Source: an uncultured Clostridia bacterium
GTDB taxonomy: Bacteria; Bacillota; Clostridia; Christensenellales; Borkfalkiaceae
Length of the DNA: 64,000 nucleotides
Direction of reading: 5' to 3'
Assembly (NCBI GenBank): GCA_949878885.1
Contig: CATLBN010000005.1
Coordinates: 29,514 to 93,513 of the forward strand
Every line of letters starts with the position of its first letter. Within the stretch, counting starts at the first letter, position 1. A program made the translations under genes and the position numbers. A model generated the notes under the pieces. That model was not told the DNA's origin and did not search any database. It worked only from the letters and a program-made list of their open reading frames with translations. Of the stretch, positions 41,058 through 50,065 are shown piece by piece.

Positions 41058-41426
41058 TTAGAAATTAAGTCCGGCTTCCCTTGCGCCGTCTGCCAATGCC
41101 TGAACGCGTCCCGTGTAGATATATCCGCCTCTGTCGAATACAACGGTTTGTATGCCAAGCTTTTTAGCCTTTTCTGCAACCGTTTTGCCTACTAACTTAG
41201 CCGCGTCGGTTTTGTTCAATTTGGCAATTTTTGCCTTAACGTCCTTTTCTGCGGTAGACGACGCGCATAAAGTAACTCCCTTAACGTCGTCGATAACCTG
41301 AACGTAAATATGGTTTAAACTGCGGAAAACGCACATTCTGGGGGTCTCCGCCGTGCCCGAAATCTTTTTGCGGACGCGTGCGTGCCTTTTTAAACGTTCT
41401 TCGTTTTTATCTATTTTTTTAATCAT
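41058..41426 (-). CDS. rplR: 50S ribosomal protein L18
   Basis: A 122-residue 5S rRNA-binding protein. [20 protein letters not shown] starts it, [15 protein letters not shown] and [20 protein letters not shown] follow. Order rplF-rplR-rpsE is standard. The 68-base gap upstream is wider than most in the cluster and holds a small hairpin. Confidence 0.98.
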   Translation of the reverse strand: MIKKIDKNEERLKRHARVRKKISGTAETPRMCVFRSLNHIYVQVIDDVKGVTLCASSTAEKDVKAKIAKLNKTDAAKLVGKTVAEKAKKLGIQTVVFDRGGYIYTGRVQALADGAREAGLNF

Positions 41427-41494
41427 AGTATCTCCTTAAAGCAAGCTGCCGCTATGCGGCAATTCTTTGCATTACGCCGTTACGGCGTACCAAA

Positions 41495-42043
41495 TTACTT
41501 CTTGCCTTTACCTCCCGTTTTACCTTCCTTGCGTTCGATAACTTCGTCCGAATACGCAATTCCGTAACCGTGATAGGGTTCTGGAACTCTTATTTCGCGG
41601 ATATTTGCAGCCGTTTGTCCTACAATGGATTTATCTATACCCGAAACGACTATTTCGTTTGGCGTAGGGCATTCAAACTTTATACCTGCGGGTTCCGTAA
41701 ATTCTACGGGATGAGAAAAACCTACGTTCATTACAAGCTTATTGCCCTGTTTTGCAACCTTCCAGCCTACGCCGTTTACTTTAAGCGTCTTTTTATAACC
41801 TTCGGTTACGCCTACTACCATATTGTGAAGCAGCGCACGGTATAAACCGTGTTTTGCGTTAGCTTCCTGAGTATCCGCCGTTTTTACTACTTCCGCTTCC
41901 GCGCCGTTTACTTTGATATCTATATCGCCGGAAATCTTCTGCGTCAGCGTACCCTTGCCGCCTTTAACGGTTACAACGCCGTTTTCAAACGAGACGGTTA
42001 CGCCTGCAGGCAGGGCAACGGGTAATTTACCTATTCTTGACAT
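41495..42043 (-). CDS. rplF: 50S ribosomal protein L6
   Basis: A 182-residue protein of two similar domains near the factor-binding site. MSRIGKLPVALPAGVTV and the C-terminal EPYHGYGIAYSDEVIERKEG are diagnostic, the latter in place of the usual PEPYKGKGI form. The last residues are Lys/Gly-rich. GGAGG precedes the ATG. Confidence 0.97.
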   Translation of the reverse strand: MSRIGKLPVALPAGVTVSFENGVVTVKGGKGTLTQKISGDIDIKVNGAEAEVVKTADTQEANAKHGLYRALLHNMVVGVTEGYKKTLKVNGVGWKVAKQGNKLVMNVGFSHPVEFTEPAGIKFECPTPNEIVVSGIDKSIVGQTAANIREIRVPEPYHGYGIAYSDEVIERKEGKTGGKGKK

Positions 42044-42057
42044 ATAAAATTACCTCC

Positions 42058-42450
42058 TTACCAGATGTAGCAAAGCACTTCGCCGCCAACGTTTTGCGCC
42101 TTCGCCTGCTTATCCGTCAAAATTCCTTTGTTTGTTGAAAGTATCGCAACTCCCAAGCCGTCCATAACCTTGGGCATTGTCTCTACGTCCGAATAAACGC
42201 GGAGACCGGGGCGCGAAACACGCTTTAAGCCGTTTATAACCGACTTTTTCTTGCCGATGTATTTGAGAGTTAAAACAATTTTGCCGTTATGCTCGTCGGC
42301 AACGTTTTTAACGTCGGAAACGTAGCCTTCGTTTAACATAATATCGGCGATTGCTTTTTTCATATTGGATGAGGGAACCTCAACCGTATCCTTGTTTGCG
42401 CGTATAGCGTTTCTAACGCGTGTGAGCATATCTGCTATGGGATCTGTCAT
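42058..42450 (-). CDS. rpsH: 30S ribosomal protein S8
   Basis: A 130-residue 16S rRNA central-domain binder. MTDPIADMLTRVRNAIRANK starts it; RVSRPGLRVYSDVETMPKVM and GVAILSTNKGILTD follow, with the final GGEVLCYIW. In E. coli S8 represses the spc operon; no copy of that site was identified here with confidence. Confidence 0.98.
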   Translation of the reverse strand: MTDPIADMLTRVRNAIRANKDTVEVPSSNMKKAIADIMLNEGYVSDVKNVADEHNGKIVLTLKYIGKKKSVINGLKRVSRPGLRVYSDVETMPKVMDGLGVAILSTNKGILTDKQAKAQNVGGEVLCYIW

Positions 42451-42466
42451 TTTAATTCTCCTCCTC

Positions 42467-42652
42467 TTACCAACTCGATTTCTTTACGCCGGGAATCTGT
42501 CCCTTGTAAGCAAGATTTCTAAAGCAAATACGGCAAACTCCGTATTTTCTCAAAACTGCGTGCGGTCTGCCGCAAATCGAGCAACGGGTGTACGCTCTCG
42601 TAGAGTATTTAGCAGGCTTCTGCTGCTTATTTATCATTGATTTCTTTGCCAT
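42467..42652 (-). CDS. rpsN: 30S ribosomal protein S14, zinc-binding (type Z)
   Basis: Sixty-one residues with CSICGRPH and [20 protein letters not shown], so four Cys bind zinc. This short form replaces the ~100-residue form in Gram-positive bacteria. Between rplE and rpsH as usual. Confidence 0.98.
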   Translation of the reverse strand: MAKKSMINKQQKPAKYSTRAYTRCSICGRPHAVLRKYGVCRICFRNLAYKGQIPGVKKSSW

Positions 42653-42662
42653 TTTCTACTCC

Positions 42663-43241
42663 TTACTTCGCAAAGGGCATACCCATTGCCCTTAAAAGCT
42701 CTCTTGCTTCTTCATCCGACTTTGCCGTGGTTACAAAACATATATCCATACCCCTTATTTTCTCAACCTGGTCGTATTGAATTTCGGGGAAGATAAGCTG
42801 TTCCTTAATGCCCATACAATAATTACCCTTACCGTCAAAGCTGTTTGCGGGAACGCCGCGGAAGTCGCGCACTCTGGGCAGCGCGATCGAAGTGAATTTG
42901 TCGTAGAAGTCGTACATCATCTTGCCGCGCAGCGTAACTTTCAAACCGATAGTCATACCTTCGCGCACTTTAAAGTTTGCAACCGACTTTTTAGCTTTGC
43001 ACAAAACGGGCTGCTGACCTGTAATAAGTTTTAACTCGTTCTGCGCAATCTGAATGGACTTTGCGTTATCTTTTATATCGCCTAAACCGGAGCTTATAAC
43101 AATTTTTACAAGCTTGGGAACCTGCATAGGATTTTTATAGCCGAACTTTTCGGTAAGCGCGGGCTTTATGTTCTTGTCGTAGTTTTCAAGCACTCTCGAC
43201 GCGTAAACTTTTTCTTTGGTTTCCTGTTTCTTCGTAGCCAT
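42663..43241 (-). CDS. rplE: 50S ribosomal protein L5
   Basis: A 192-residue protein that binds 5S rRNA and touches the P-site t[41 protein letters not shown] and [20 protein letters not shown] are conserved. The N-terminus is about 12 residues longer than typical ([16 protein letters not shown]). Confidence 0.98.
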   Translation of the reverse strand: MATKKQETKEKVYASRVLENYDKNIKPALTEKFGYKNPMQVPKLVKIVISSGLGDIKDNAKSIQIAQNELKLITGQQPVLCKAKKSVANFKVREGMTIGLKVTLRGKMMYDFYDKFTSIALPRVRDFRGVPANSFDGKGNYCMGIKEQLIFPEIQYDQVEKIRGMDICFVTTAKSDEEARELLRAMGMPFAK

Positions 43242-43252
43242 TGCGCACCTCC

Positions 43253-43696
43253 TTATTCAGCCTTATCGTCCGTATTAGCTTCTGCGGACTCCTCTTTTTT
43301 GGCGCGTTTTCTCACGCGCTTTGCCGGAGCTTCTTTCTTAGCCGCCTTGCCTGCTTTGCCTGCATACGAGCCGTCGAGAACAGCTCCGCATTTGGGGCAA
43401 ACCCTAACTTTTTTACCGTCGGTAACGGAATATTTAACTCTTATCGCTTTATTGCAAGCCGAGCACAGCACCATAACGTTTGAAACGTCGAGGGGTGCGG
43501 GTATTTCCGTTATTTTGGAAACTTCGTTTGCCTTTCTTGCTTTTTGGCTTTTCTTGTGAATGTTAACACCTTCAACAGTAACGGTTCCTTTCTTGGGATT
43601 AACGGCAATAACCTTGCCGGTCTTTGCCGGAACATCCTTGTGCGCTGCGTATTTACCGGTGATAACGACTACCGTATCGTTTACTTTTACGTTCAT
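43253..43696 (-). CDS. rplX: 50S ribosomal protein L24 with zinc-ribbon-like insert
   Basis: One hundred forty-seven residues against about 100-110 usual. The KOW start ([20 protein letters not shown]) and [13 protein letters not shown] region are normal. The second half carries two CxxC pairs, CSACNK and CPKCGA, so a zinc ribbon is likely. The final 35 residues are Lys/Ala/Glu-rich. It initiates 50S assembly in other bacteria. Confidence 0.94.
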   Translation of the reverse strand: MNVKVNDTVVVITGKYAAHKDVPAKTGKVIAVNPKKGTVTVEGVNIHKKSQKARKANEVSKITEIPAPLDVSNVMVLCSACNKAIRVKYSVTDGKKVRVCPKCGAVLDGSYAGKAGKAAKKEAPAKRVRKRAKKEESAEANTDDKAE

Positions 43697-43712
43697 AGCA
43701 TTTCTCCTTTAA

Positions 43713-44081
43713 TTACAGCACTTCGGGAGCGAGGGAAATAATCTTCATATAGTTCTTTTCACGAAGTTCCCTTGCAATCGGTCCGAAAATACGCGTGCCG
43801 CGCGGTTCCTTGTTTGTGTTGATTATTACCGCGGCGTTATCGTCAAACGTGATGTACGTTCCGTCGTCGCGTCTTATACCTTTTCTTGTGCGCACGATTA
43901 CGGCTTTAACAACTTCGCCTTTTTTAACCGCGCCGCCGGGGGTTGCCGTTTTTACCGAACATACGATAACGTCGCCTATGTTGGCAAACTTTCTGAACGA
44001 ACCGCCCAAAACCTTAATGCACATAAGCTCTTTAGCGCCGCTGTTATCTGCGGCTTTGAGCCTTGTCTGAGGTTGTATCAT
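43713..44081 (-). CDS. rplN: 50S ribosomal protein L14
   Basis: One hundred twenty-two residues, starting at ATG 44081 behind [46 protein letters not shown] and [13 protein letters not shown] are diagnostic. The reading 23 residues longer runs back into the structured spacer and is rejected. Confidence 0.98.
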   Translation of the reverse strand: MIQPQTRLKAADNSGAKELMCIKVLGGSFRKFANIGDVIVCSVKTATPGGAVKKGEVVKAVIVRTRKGIRRDDGTYITFDDNAAVIINTNKEPRGTRIFGPIARELREKNYMKIISLAPEVL

Positions 44082-44346
44082 ATAAATTCTCCTTGCAGCG
44101 CAACCGGATAAACGGTTTGCGCTTTTTTTAATTGTGCCCGTATGCGGCACCGCCGAATACGGCTTTAACTGCGAAATCTCCCTTTCGGAAGTTTCTCCGT
44201 TTACGGACTTTTCCGTAAAACCGAATTTATGCTATAACTTACAACCGCCGCAGAGGATTACTCCGTATAAGGTGTGCAATCGTACGGCATAATTGTATTT
44301 TTTACGCGCGGTTTCCCGTACGCAAATCTGGGATTTCTCCCGTTTA
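44082..44346 (-). other. Structured 265-bp spacer between rpsQ and rplN
   Basis: Neighbouring gaps are mostly 10-20 bases; this is 265. It holds a perfect 8-bp hairpin (44200-44207 with 44212-44219), a nested stem (44138-44143 with 44157-44162 enclosing GCGG/CCGC), a GC-rich hairpin near 44098-44122 just before the rplN ribosome binding site, and a CGTACGG/CCGTACG pair near 44281 and 44317. The T7 run after the last hairpin is on the plus strand, so it is not a plain terminator for the operon. No ORF is supported. Confidence 0.6.
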
Positions 44347-44607
44347 TTACTTAGCTTTTTCTACTATTTCGGCAACGCGCCAATTCTTATCTTTTGAAAG
44401 TTTGCGCGTTTCCACAATGCGAACCTTATCGCCTTCTCCGCACGCGTTTTCTTCGTCGTGCGCCTTAAAACGGGTGGTTCTTGTTATAGTCTTTTTATAA
44501 AGCGGATGCTTGGATTTTTCCGTAACGGCAACAACTACCGTCTTGTCCATTTTGTCGGATACAACGATTCCGACCCTTTCCTTTCTGAGTGTAGTTCTGT
44601 TTTCCAT
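44347..44607 (-). CDS. rpsQ: 30S ribosomal protein S17
   Basis: An 86-residue OB-fold protein: [40 protein letters not shown], then [20 protein letters not shown]. Complete. It is the last gene before the 265-bp spacer. Confidence 0.98.
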   Translation of the reverse strand: MENRTTLRKERVGIVVSDKMDKTVVVAVTEKSKHPLYKKTITRTTRFKAHDEENACGEGDKVRIVETRKLSKDKNWRVAEIVEKAK

Positions 44608-44620
44608 AACCTCTCCTTAT

Positions 44621-44815
44621 TTACGCCTTTAACTGCCTTGCACGTATAACCGTGTTTACCCTTGCGATGTCCTTTTTAACAAGGTTTATCGCCATAGGAT
44701 TTTCAAGCTGACCGCTTGCGTGGCGAAAGCGCAGATTGAAAAGTTCGCTCTTTAACTCCTGAAGTTTCTTCAAAAGTTCTTCGTCGCTCAGATTTACTAT
44801 TTCCTTAGCCTTCAT
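44621..44815 (-). CDS. rpmC: 50S ribosomal protein L29
   Basis: Sixty-four residues from ATG 44815: [20 protein letters not shown], then [19 protein letters not shown]. It sits by the exit tunnel and with L23 forms a docking area for chaperones. The start overlaps the rplP stop by 11 bases; GGCGGTGA lies upstream. Confidence 0.97.
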   Translation of the reverse strand: MKAKEIVNLSDEELLKKLQELKSELFNLRFRHASGQLENPMAINLVKKDIARVNTVIRARQLKA

Positions 44816-45251
44816 TAGCGTCACCGCCTTCTTCAACTTGCTCGGGTTCCTTTACGAGGAACTTGCATTTAACGGGAAGTTTATGGCTTGCAAGACGCAT
44901 TGCCTCGCGCGCAACTTCCTCGCTCACGCCCGCCATTTCAAACATAACTCTGCCGGGCTTTACTATCGCTACCCAGTACTCAACCGAGCCCTTACCGGAA
45001 CCCATACGGGATTCGGCAGGATGCTTGGTTATGGGTTTGTGAGGGAAAATATCTATCCAAACTTTACCGCCGCGCTTAATGAATCTGGTCATTGCGATAC
45101 GCGCCGCTTCTATTTGGTTAGAGGTAATTCTTGCGCCCTCCAATGCAACCAAACCGTACTCGCCGTAAGCGATTTTATTACCTTTCTGCGCCGTGCCGCG
45201 GATTTTGCCGCGGTGCTGCATTCTTCTTTTTACTCTCTTGGGGATTAACAT
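44805..45251 (-). CDS. rplP: 50S ribosomal protein L16
   Basis: A 148-residue protein near the A-site t[23 protein letters not shown] starts it and [20 protein letters not shown] is the signature. The C-terminal dozen residues are acidic beyond the usual end. It shares a base with rpsC upstream. Confidence 0.98.
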   Translation of the reverse strand: MLIPKRVKRRMQHRGKIRGTAQKGNKIAYGEYGLVALEGARITSNQIEAARIAMTRFIKRGGKVWIDIFPHKPITKHPAESRMGSGKGSVEYWVAIVKPGRVMFEMAGVSEEVAREAMRLASHKLPVKCKFLVKEPEQVEEGGDANEG

Positions 45252-45922
45252 TAGTCTTCGCCTCCCTCCGAAATGATAAGGCGTTTAGCGGTATCCAATA
45301 CCTCGCCTTTGTATATCCAGCACTTGATGCCGAGCACGCCGAAAGTTGTGTGCGCTTCGGCAAAACCGTAATCGATATCCGCACGTATGGTCTGCAAGGG
45401 AATAGAACCTTCGTGATAGCTTTCGCTTCCCGCAATTTCTCTGCCGTCAAGTCTGCCGCCTACGGTAATTTTAACGCCCTTTACTCCGGCTTTGGCAACC
45501 TTTGCAATTTGCTGCTTAACAGCCCTTCTGTAAGACACACGCTTTTCAAGCTGAGAAGCAACCGCTTCCGCAACAAGCTGAGCGTCCTGATCGATTTTAT
45601 CAACTTTTTTAACGTTGATTATAATGGCCTTGCCCTTGGCAAGTTTGGATAAATCCTTTTTAATAACCTCTATTTCCGAACCTGCTTTACCTATAAGCAC
45701 TCCGGGACGTCCCGTATATATGCCTACTTCTATTTTGTTAGCCGCTCTTATAATGGTTATTTTGCTTATAGCCGCGTCGTAATACTTCTTTTTCAAGAAG
45801 GTACGGATTTCGTTGTCCTCTTTGATAAAAGCGGAAAAGTTTTTCTTGTCTGCGTACCACTGTGTGTCCCAAGCGGAAATAACGCCGACTCTCAAACCGT
45901 GAGGATTAACTTTTTGTCCCAT
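45251..45922 (-). CDS. rpsC: 30S ribosomal protein S3
   Basis: A 223-residue mRNA-entry-channel protein. [20 protein letters not shown] starts it, the KH domain has [18 protein letters not shown] with the GxxG loop GKAG, and [19 protein letters not shown] is near the C-terminus. Standard position between rplV and rplP. Confidence 0.98.
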   Translation of the reverse strand: MGQKVNPHGLRVGVISAWDTQWYADKKNFSAFIKEDNEIRTFLKKKYYDAAISKITIIRAANKIEVGIYTGRPGVLIGKAGSEIEVIKKDLSKLAKGKAIIINVKKVDKIDQDAQLVAEAVASQLEKRVSYRRAVKQQIAKVAKAGVKGVKITVGGRLDGREIAGSESYHEGSIPLQTIRADIDYGFAEAHTTFGVLGIKCWIYKGEVLDTAKRLIISEGGED

Positions 45923-45934
45923 AATTTTATCTCC

Positions 45935-46324
45935 TTATACCTTCTTCGCGTCGAGTATGACGGTTACGTGGCTGGTTCTTTTCAAAATAGCGTGGCCGCG
46001 TCCTTTTGAAACGGGCTGCATTCTCTTTAAATGAGGACCGCCGTTTGCAAACGCTTCGGCAACCACAAGGTCGCCTCTGTCCATGCCCTTGTTGTGCTCT
46101 GCGTTCGCCGCTGCGGACATAAGCACTTTTTTAACCTCTAAACTTCCGCCCTTGTTGCAATAAGTCAAAATAGCTTCCGCTTCTTCAACCGACTTGCCGC
46201 GAATAAGCGCAAGAACCGTTCTTATTTTGTAAGGGGAAATTCTGAGATATTTTGCCGTTGCATAGGGACGGCTGTCCTTTATAGCGGCAATTCTTTCAGT
46301 CTTTTTATTCATATTGCTTGCCAT
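45935..46324 (-). CDS. rplV: 50S ribosomal protein L22
   Basis: A 129-residue tunnel protein: YLRISPYKIRTVLALIRGKS, VLMSAAANAEHNKGMDRGDL and the hairpin KRMQPVSKGRGHAILKRTSH that lines the exit tunnel. AAGGAG lies 8 bases before ATG 46324. Confidence 0.97.
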   Translation of the reverse strand: MASNMNKKTERIAAIKDSRPYATAKYLRISPYKIRTVLALIRGKSVEEAEAILTYCNKGGSLEVKKVLMSAAANAEHNKGMDRGDLVVAEAFANGGPHLKRMQPVSKGRGHAILKRTSHVTVILDAKKV

Positions 46325-46336
46325 ATCGTAAACTCC

Positions 46337-46609
46337 TTACTTCTTGGCGGTCTTAGCCGCGTGTCCCTTGAACGTTCTTGTGGGCGCGAACTCGCCGAGT
46401 TTGCATCCTACCATATCTTCGGTTACGTACACGGGAACGTGTTTTCTTCCGTCGTAAACCGCGATAGTATGTCCTACCATCTGGGGGAATATCGTTGTCG
46501 CGCGCGACCAGGTTTTAACAACCTTCTTCTCGCCGGCAGCGTTCATCGCCTCAATTCTTGCCATAAGTCTTTCTTCGGCATAAGGTCCTTTCTTAACGCT
46601 TCTTGACAT
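46337..46609 (-). CDS. rpsS: 30S ribosomal protein S19
   Basis: A 90-residue head protein: [40 protein letters not shown] and [19 protein letters not shown] are all standard. Between rplB and rplV. Confidence 0.98.
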   Translation of the reverse strand: MSRSVKKGPYAEERLMARIEAMNAAGEKKVVKTWSRATTIFPQMVGHTIAVYDGRKHVPVYVTEDMVGCKLGEFAPTRTFKGHAAKTAKK

Positions 46610-46622
46610 TGTTTATTCCTCC

Positions 46623-47450
46623 TTAATTAATTCTCTTCAAAATGAACTTTGAAGTAGGGTTCTTTTTCTTTCTCGTCTTATATCCGAGCGCAGGCTTGCC
46701 CCAAGGCGTCATAGGACCCGCATGACCTACGGGGCTCTTGCCTTCGCCGCCGCCGTGAGGGTGGTCGTTGGGGTTCATAACCGAACCGCGGACGGTGGGA
46801 CGGATACCGAAGTGTCTCGTCTTGCCCGCTTTACCTATACGGATAATTTCGTGTTCGAGGTTGCCTACCTGACCGATAGTTGCCTTGCATTTAAGCGAAA
46901 TAAGTCTCATTTCGCCGGAAGGCATTTTTATCGTTGCATAAGCGCCCTCTTTTGCCATAATCTGTGCGGAAATACCTGCCGACCTGGCTATTTGTGCGCC
47001 GCGACCCGGCTGCATTTCGATAGCGTGCACAACCGTACCTACGGGAATGTCCGCAAGACACAACGCGTTGCCGCTCTTAATGTCTGCGCCGTTGCCGGAA
47101 AGCACTTTATCGCCCACATTCAAGCCTACGGGCGCAAGAATATATCTCTTTTCGCCGTCCGCATAAGCAAGCAAAGCTATGTGCGCCGAACGGTTGGGAT
47201 CGTACTGAATGGACTTAACCGTAGCGGGTATGCCGTCTTTATTGCGCTTGAAATCTATAATTCTGTATTTAATTCTGTTGCCGCCGCCTATATGACGCAC
47301 GGATATTTTACCTTGATTGTTCCTGCCGCCCGATTTGCGCTTATCGTGCAACAAGCTTCTTTCGGGCTTGTCGCCCGTAAGCTCGGTGTACGCGTTTACC
47401 GTCATAAAACGACGTGCGGGGGAGGTAGGTTTATACCTTTTAACTGCCAT
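46623..47450 (-). CDS. rplB: 50S ribosomal protein L2
   Basis: A 275-residue protein close to the peptidyl transferase centre. [20 protein letters not shown], the RNA-binding domains, and the C-terminal [20 protein letters not shown] (with the conserved His of HPHGGG) are intact. Confidence 0.98.
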   Translation of the reverse strand: MAVKRYKPTSPARRFMTVNAYTELTGDKPERSLLHDKRKSGGRNNQGKISVRHIGGGNRIKYRIIDFKRNKDGIPATVKSIQYDPNRSAHIALLAYADGEKRYILAPVGLNVGDKVLSGNGADIKSGNALCLADIPVGTVVHAIEMQPGRGAQIARSAGISAQIMAKEGAYATIKMPSGEMRLISLKCKATIGQVGNLEHEIIRIGKAGKTRHFGIRPTVRGSVMNPNDHPHGGGEGKSPVGHAGPMTPWGKPALGYKTRKKKNPTSKFILKRIN

Positions 47451-47469
47451 TTTAGTGCCTCCTTACTCC

Positions 47470-47760
47470 TTACGATAACGAGTTGAAGAACTCAATCGCC
47501 TTGGAGTCAGCTTTAAGCTGGACGACTGCCTTCTTATAGTCGGGGGTGTAACCCTCGTTTCTTCCCATTCTTTTAAGCTTGCCCTTGCAGTTTACGGTGT
47601 TAACGCTTGCAACCTTAACGCCGAAAAGCTTTTCAACGGCTTGCTTAATCTGTGTTTTGTTAGCCGACTTTTTAACGATGAACGTGTATTTTTTATCGGC
47701 AATTCCGTCGTAACCTTTTTCCGTGAGGAGAGGTTTCAATATTATATCTTCGGCAAACAT
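47470..47760 (-). CDS. rplW: 50S ribosomal protein L23
   Basis: A 96-residue exit-site protein where SRP and trigger factor dock: [20 protein letters not shown], then [20 protein letters not shown]. The start shares one base with the rplD stop. Confidence 0.97.
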   Translation of the reverse strand: MFAEDIILKPLLTEKGYDGIADKKYTFIVKKSANKTQIKQAVEKLFGVKVASVNTVNCKGKLKRMGRNEGYTPDYKKAVVQLKADSKAIEFFNSLS

Positions 47761-48386
47761 TATTCTCCGTAGACCTCCTCTATTTTCTTAACCGCAGCTT
47801 TGGTTAAAACCACTTTTGCGTTGGCAACAACTTCGTAAGCCGAAATCTGCGCTACGGGGAGAGTGGAAAGCTCTTGAATGTTTCTTGCGGCAAGTATAAC
47901 GTTTTTATCGTCGTTATCCATATAAATAACCGCGGTTTTTTCAAGTTTAAGCGCCTTTTGGAACGCCGCCATTTCCTTGGTTTTACCTTCTTTAACGGTA
48001 AGGCTGTCCACAACTACCACTTCGCCGTCGGCAACTTTTTTGGAAAGTGCGGATATAAGCGCTGCGATTTTTGCTTTTTTGTTCATATCTTTGGAAAAAT
48101 CGCGGCTCTTGGGCGCGAACACTACGCCGCCCTTAATCCACTGCGGAGCCCTTGTAGAACCCTGACGCGCGTTACCCGTGCCCTTCTGTCTCCAAGGTTT
48201 TCTGCCGCCGCCGCGCACTTCCGTACGGGTAAGCGTGGATTTTGTTCCCTGTCTTTCGTTTGCAAGACGGGTTACCACCGCCTGATGTATAAGCGCTTCG
48301 TTGTATTCCGCGCCGAACACCTTATCGCTCAATTTCATTGTGCCGGCTTCAGTGCCGTCCATTTTATACACTTTGATATTAGGCAT
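47760..48386 (-). CDS. rplD: 50S ribosomal protein L4
   Basis: A 208-residue protein. The tunnel extension [20 protein letters not shown] is at about residues 60-80, and [20 protein letters not shown] follows. In E. coli L4 represses the S10 operon by acting on its leader; whether it does so here is unknown, but a leader with an attenuator-like hairpin lies upstream of rpsJ. Confidence 0.98.
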   Translation of the reverse strand: MPNIKVYKMDGTEAGTMKLSDKVFGAEYNEALIHQAVVTRLANERQGTKSTLTRTEVRGGGRKPWRQKGTGNARQGSTRAPQWIKGGVVFAPKSRDFSKDMNKKAKIAALISALSKKVADGEVVVVDSLTVKEGKTKEMAAFQKALKLEKTAVIYMDNDDKNVILAARNIQELSTLPVAQISAYEVVANAKVVLTKAAVKKIEEVYGE

Positions 48387-48400
48387 ACTTTCGTACCTCC

Positions 48401-49030
48401 TTATTTAACGGTGTCGTTTATGGTAACGACAGCCCCGTTGGGTCCGGGAACCGAGCCTTTTATAAGCAGGCAGTTCCTTTCAACGTCTACTCTGACTATT
48501 TCCAAGTTCTGAACGGTAGTCGCTTCCTGACCGTAATGACCGGGTAAGTTCTTATGCTTGAATACTCGCGAAGGGTCGCTTATCGAACCCATTGAACCGG
48601 GTTCTCTGTGTACGGGGCCCACACCGTGAGTTTCTTTAAGTCTGTGTTGGTTCCATCTTTTGATAACGCCGGAAAAACCGTGGCCTTTGGAAACGCCGTG
48701 AACGTCCACCTTGTCGCCTGCCGCAAATACGTCGGCTTTGATTTCCTGACCTACCTGATAAGAAGCCGTATCTTCCAAGCGGAATTCTTTAAGCACTTTG
48801 CAGGGCTTAACGCCGGCTTTTTTGAACTGTCCGAGTTCAGGCTTGTTTAACGCCTTTTCCTTTGCTTCGTCAAAACCGATTTTCAAAGCGGCATAGCCGT
48901 CCTTTTCAACAGTTTTGATTTGCACTACGGGGCAGGGACCTGCTTCGATAACCGTAACGGGTATAACCTTGCCCTCCGCCGTAAATATCTGGGTCATTCC
49001 CGCTTTACGGCCGATGATTGCTTTATTCAT
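48401..49030 (-). CDS. rplC: 50S ribosomal protein L3
   Basis: A 209-residue protein: [20 protein letters not shown] at the N-terminus, and the loop near the catalytic centre with [20 protein letters not shown] and [21 protein letters not shown] 133-base gap separates it from rpsJ; it contains no gene. Confidence 0.98.
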   Translation of the reverse strand: MNKAIIGRKAGMTQIFTAEGKVIPVTVIEAGPCPVVQIKTVEKDGYAALKIGFDEAKEKALNKPELGQFKKAGVKPCKVLKEFRLEDTASYQVGQEIKADVFAAGDKVDVHGVSKGHGFSGVIKRWNQHRLKETHGVGPVHREPGSMGSISDPSRVFKHKNLPGHYGQEATTVQNLEIVRVDVERNCLLIKGSVPGPNGAVVTINDTVK

Positions 49031-49163
49031 TGATAAAGTTCCTCCGTTTTAATTTTTATATTTTCCGATACCGCGTTCCGCCGTCCCGCCGTTTCCGTCG
49101 CCTGCGGATACACTAAAGTATCACGAATTGTCTTATTATATATATTGTAATAAATGCAGCAGC

Positions 49164-49463
49164 TTAGAGTTTGATTTTTATATCCACGCCGGCGGGAAGA
49201 TGAACGGTGTCCAAAAGCTTTGCGTTGGGCGTGTAAATGTCTATTATTCTCTTATAAGTTCTCTGTTCGAACTGTTCGCGGCTGTCTTTATATTTGTGCG
49301 GAGAACGCAAAATCGTAACTATCTCCCTCTCTGTGGGAAGGGGAATGGGTCCCGAAATTTTAGCGCCGCTTTTTTTCATTGTTTCCACAATGCGCTGAGC
49401 CGCAAGGTCCACAAGCTCGTGGTCGTAAGCTGCAAGTTTAATTCTTATTTTCTGTCCTGCCAT
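49164..49463 (-). CDS. rpsJ: 30S ribosomal protein S10
   Basis: Ninety-nine residues from ATG 49463 behind [26 protein letters not shown] and [20 protein letters not shown] are diagnostic. S10 also joins NusB in antitermination. It is the first gene of the supercluster; rpsL, rpsG, fusA and tuf are not next to it here. Confidence 0.97.
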   Translation of the reverse strand: MAGQKIRIKLAAYDHELVDLAAQRIVETMKKSGAKISGPIPLPTEREIVTILRSPHKYKDSREQFEQRTYKRIIDIYTPNAKLLDTVHLPAGVDIKIKL

Positions 49464-49695
49464 AGTTAACTCCTTTATACTAACCAAAAAATTCTTCTAA
49501 CGTGTCAACTTAACCGTGTGTATCGCAACTTTGGGTATTAAAAAACACCAACTGCTTGGCGCTTTTGTAAAGCTACGGTTAGTCGCAGGGGTCGCGCCCC
49601 TACATTTGTCAGCGCAAATTATCTGTTGCGGGAGCTTTTTCCGCATTTTTCAGTAACTTTACGCCTCAACCCAATACGCACTTTTTTGCACACGC
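49464..49695 (-). promoter_or_regulatory. S10-operon mRNA leader with attenuator-like hairpin
   Basis: About 232 nt lie between the predicted start and rpsJ. A GCGCCAA-GCAG-TTGGTGT hairpin (49562 to 49545 on the minus strand) is followed by a T-rich tract, the form of an intrinsic terminator. A second GC-rich palindrome (GGGGCGCGACCCC near 49586-49598) lies upstream of it. Together these suggest control by premature termination. Confidence 0.65.
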
Positions 49696-49701
49696 CTGTC
49701 T

Positions 49702-49730
49702 ATTATATATAATCGCATAAAGCTTGTCAA
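49702..49730 (-). promoter_or_regulatory. Consensus promoter of the S10 supercluster
   Basis: Perfect -35 TTGACA (49730-49725), 17-bp spacer, perfect -10 TATAAT (49707-49702). Start site near 49695. Confidence 0.9.
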
Positions 49731-49739
49731 CGGAATTTA

Positions 49740-50010
49740 ACGCCTTTTTTGACTGTTTTTTTACCTTTTAAGCCGTTTTAAGCCTATTTTTCGCTGTTTT
49801 TGCAAAATTGGGCTTACCGCAGTCCGCAACACACAATATATAGACTTTTTTCGTCCTGTTTTTCACTATTTAGCAGTTTTTTAAGTATGCAAAAAACGAC
49901 AGATTTTTGCTATTATATTTTCTTATATACTTTTTAAAATGTAATATAACATAATTTTTGTAAACTTTTTACAAAAATTATGTTAGTTTTTTAAATAAAA
50001 CCAAAAAATC
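49740..50010. other. AT-rich intergenic stretch with a 17-bp perfect hairpin
   Basis: No gene is supported here. The main structure is a perfect 17-bp AT-rich inverted repeat (49948-49964 with 49968-49984) with a 3-base loop and TTTTTT after it on the plus strand. Otherwise the stretch is poly-T/A-rich with no promoter or ORF that I trust. It separates the EF-G-like gene's terminator from the S10 promoter. Confidence 0.5.
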
Positions 50011-50035
50011 GCTCCGCGGCATACCGCCGCGGAGC
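50011..50035 (-). terminator. Terminator of the EF-G-like gene
   Basis: A perfect 9-bp GC-rich stem (50011-50019 with 50027-50035), then TTTTTT on the minus strand, 30 bases after the stop. Confidence 0.9.
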
Positions 50036-50065
50036 TTTAATTAAATATTTCAAAGCTATAAATTT

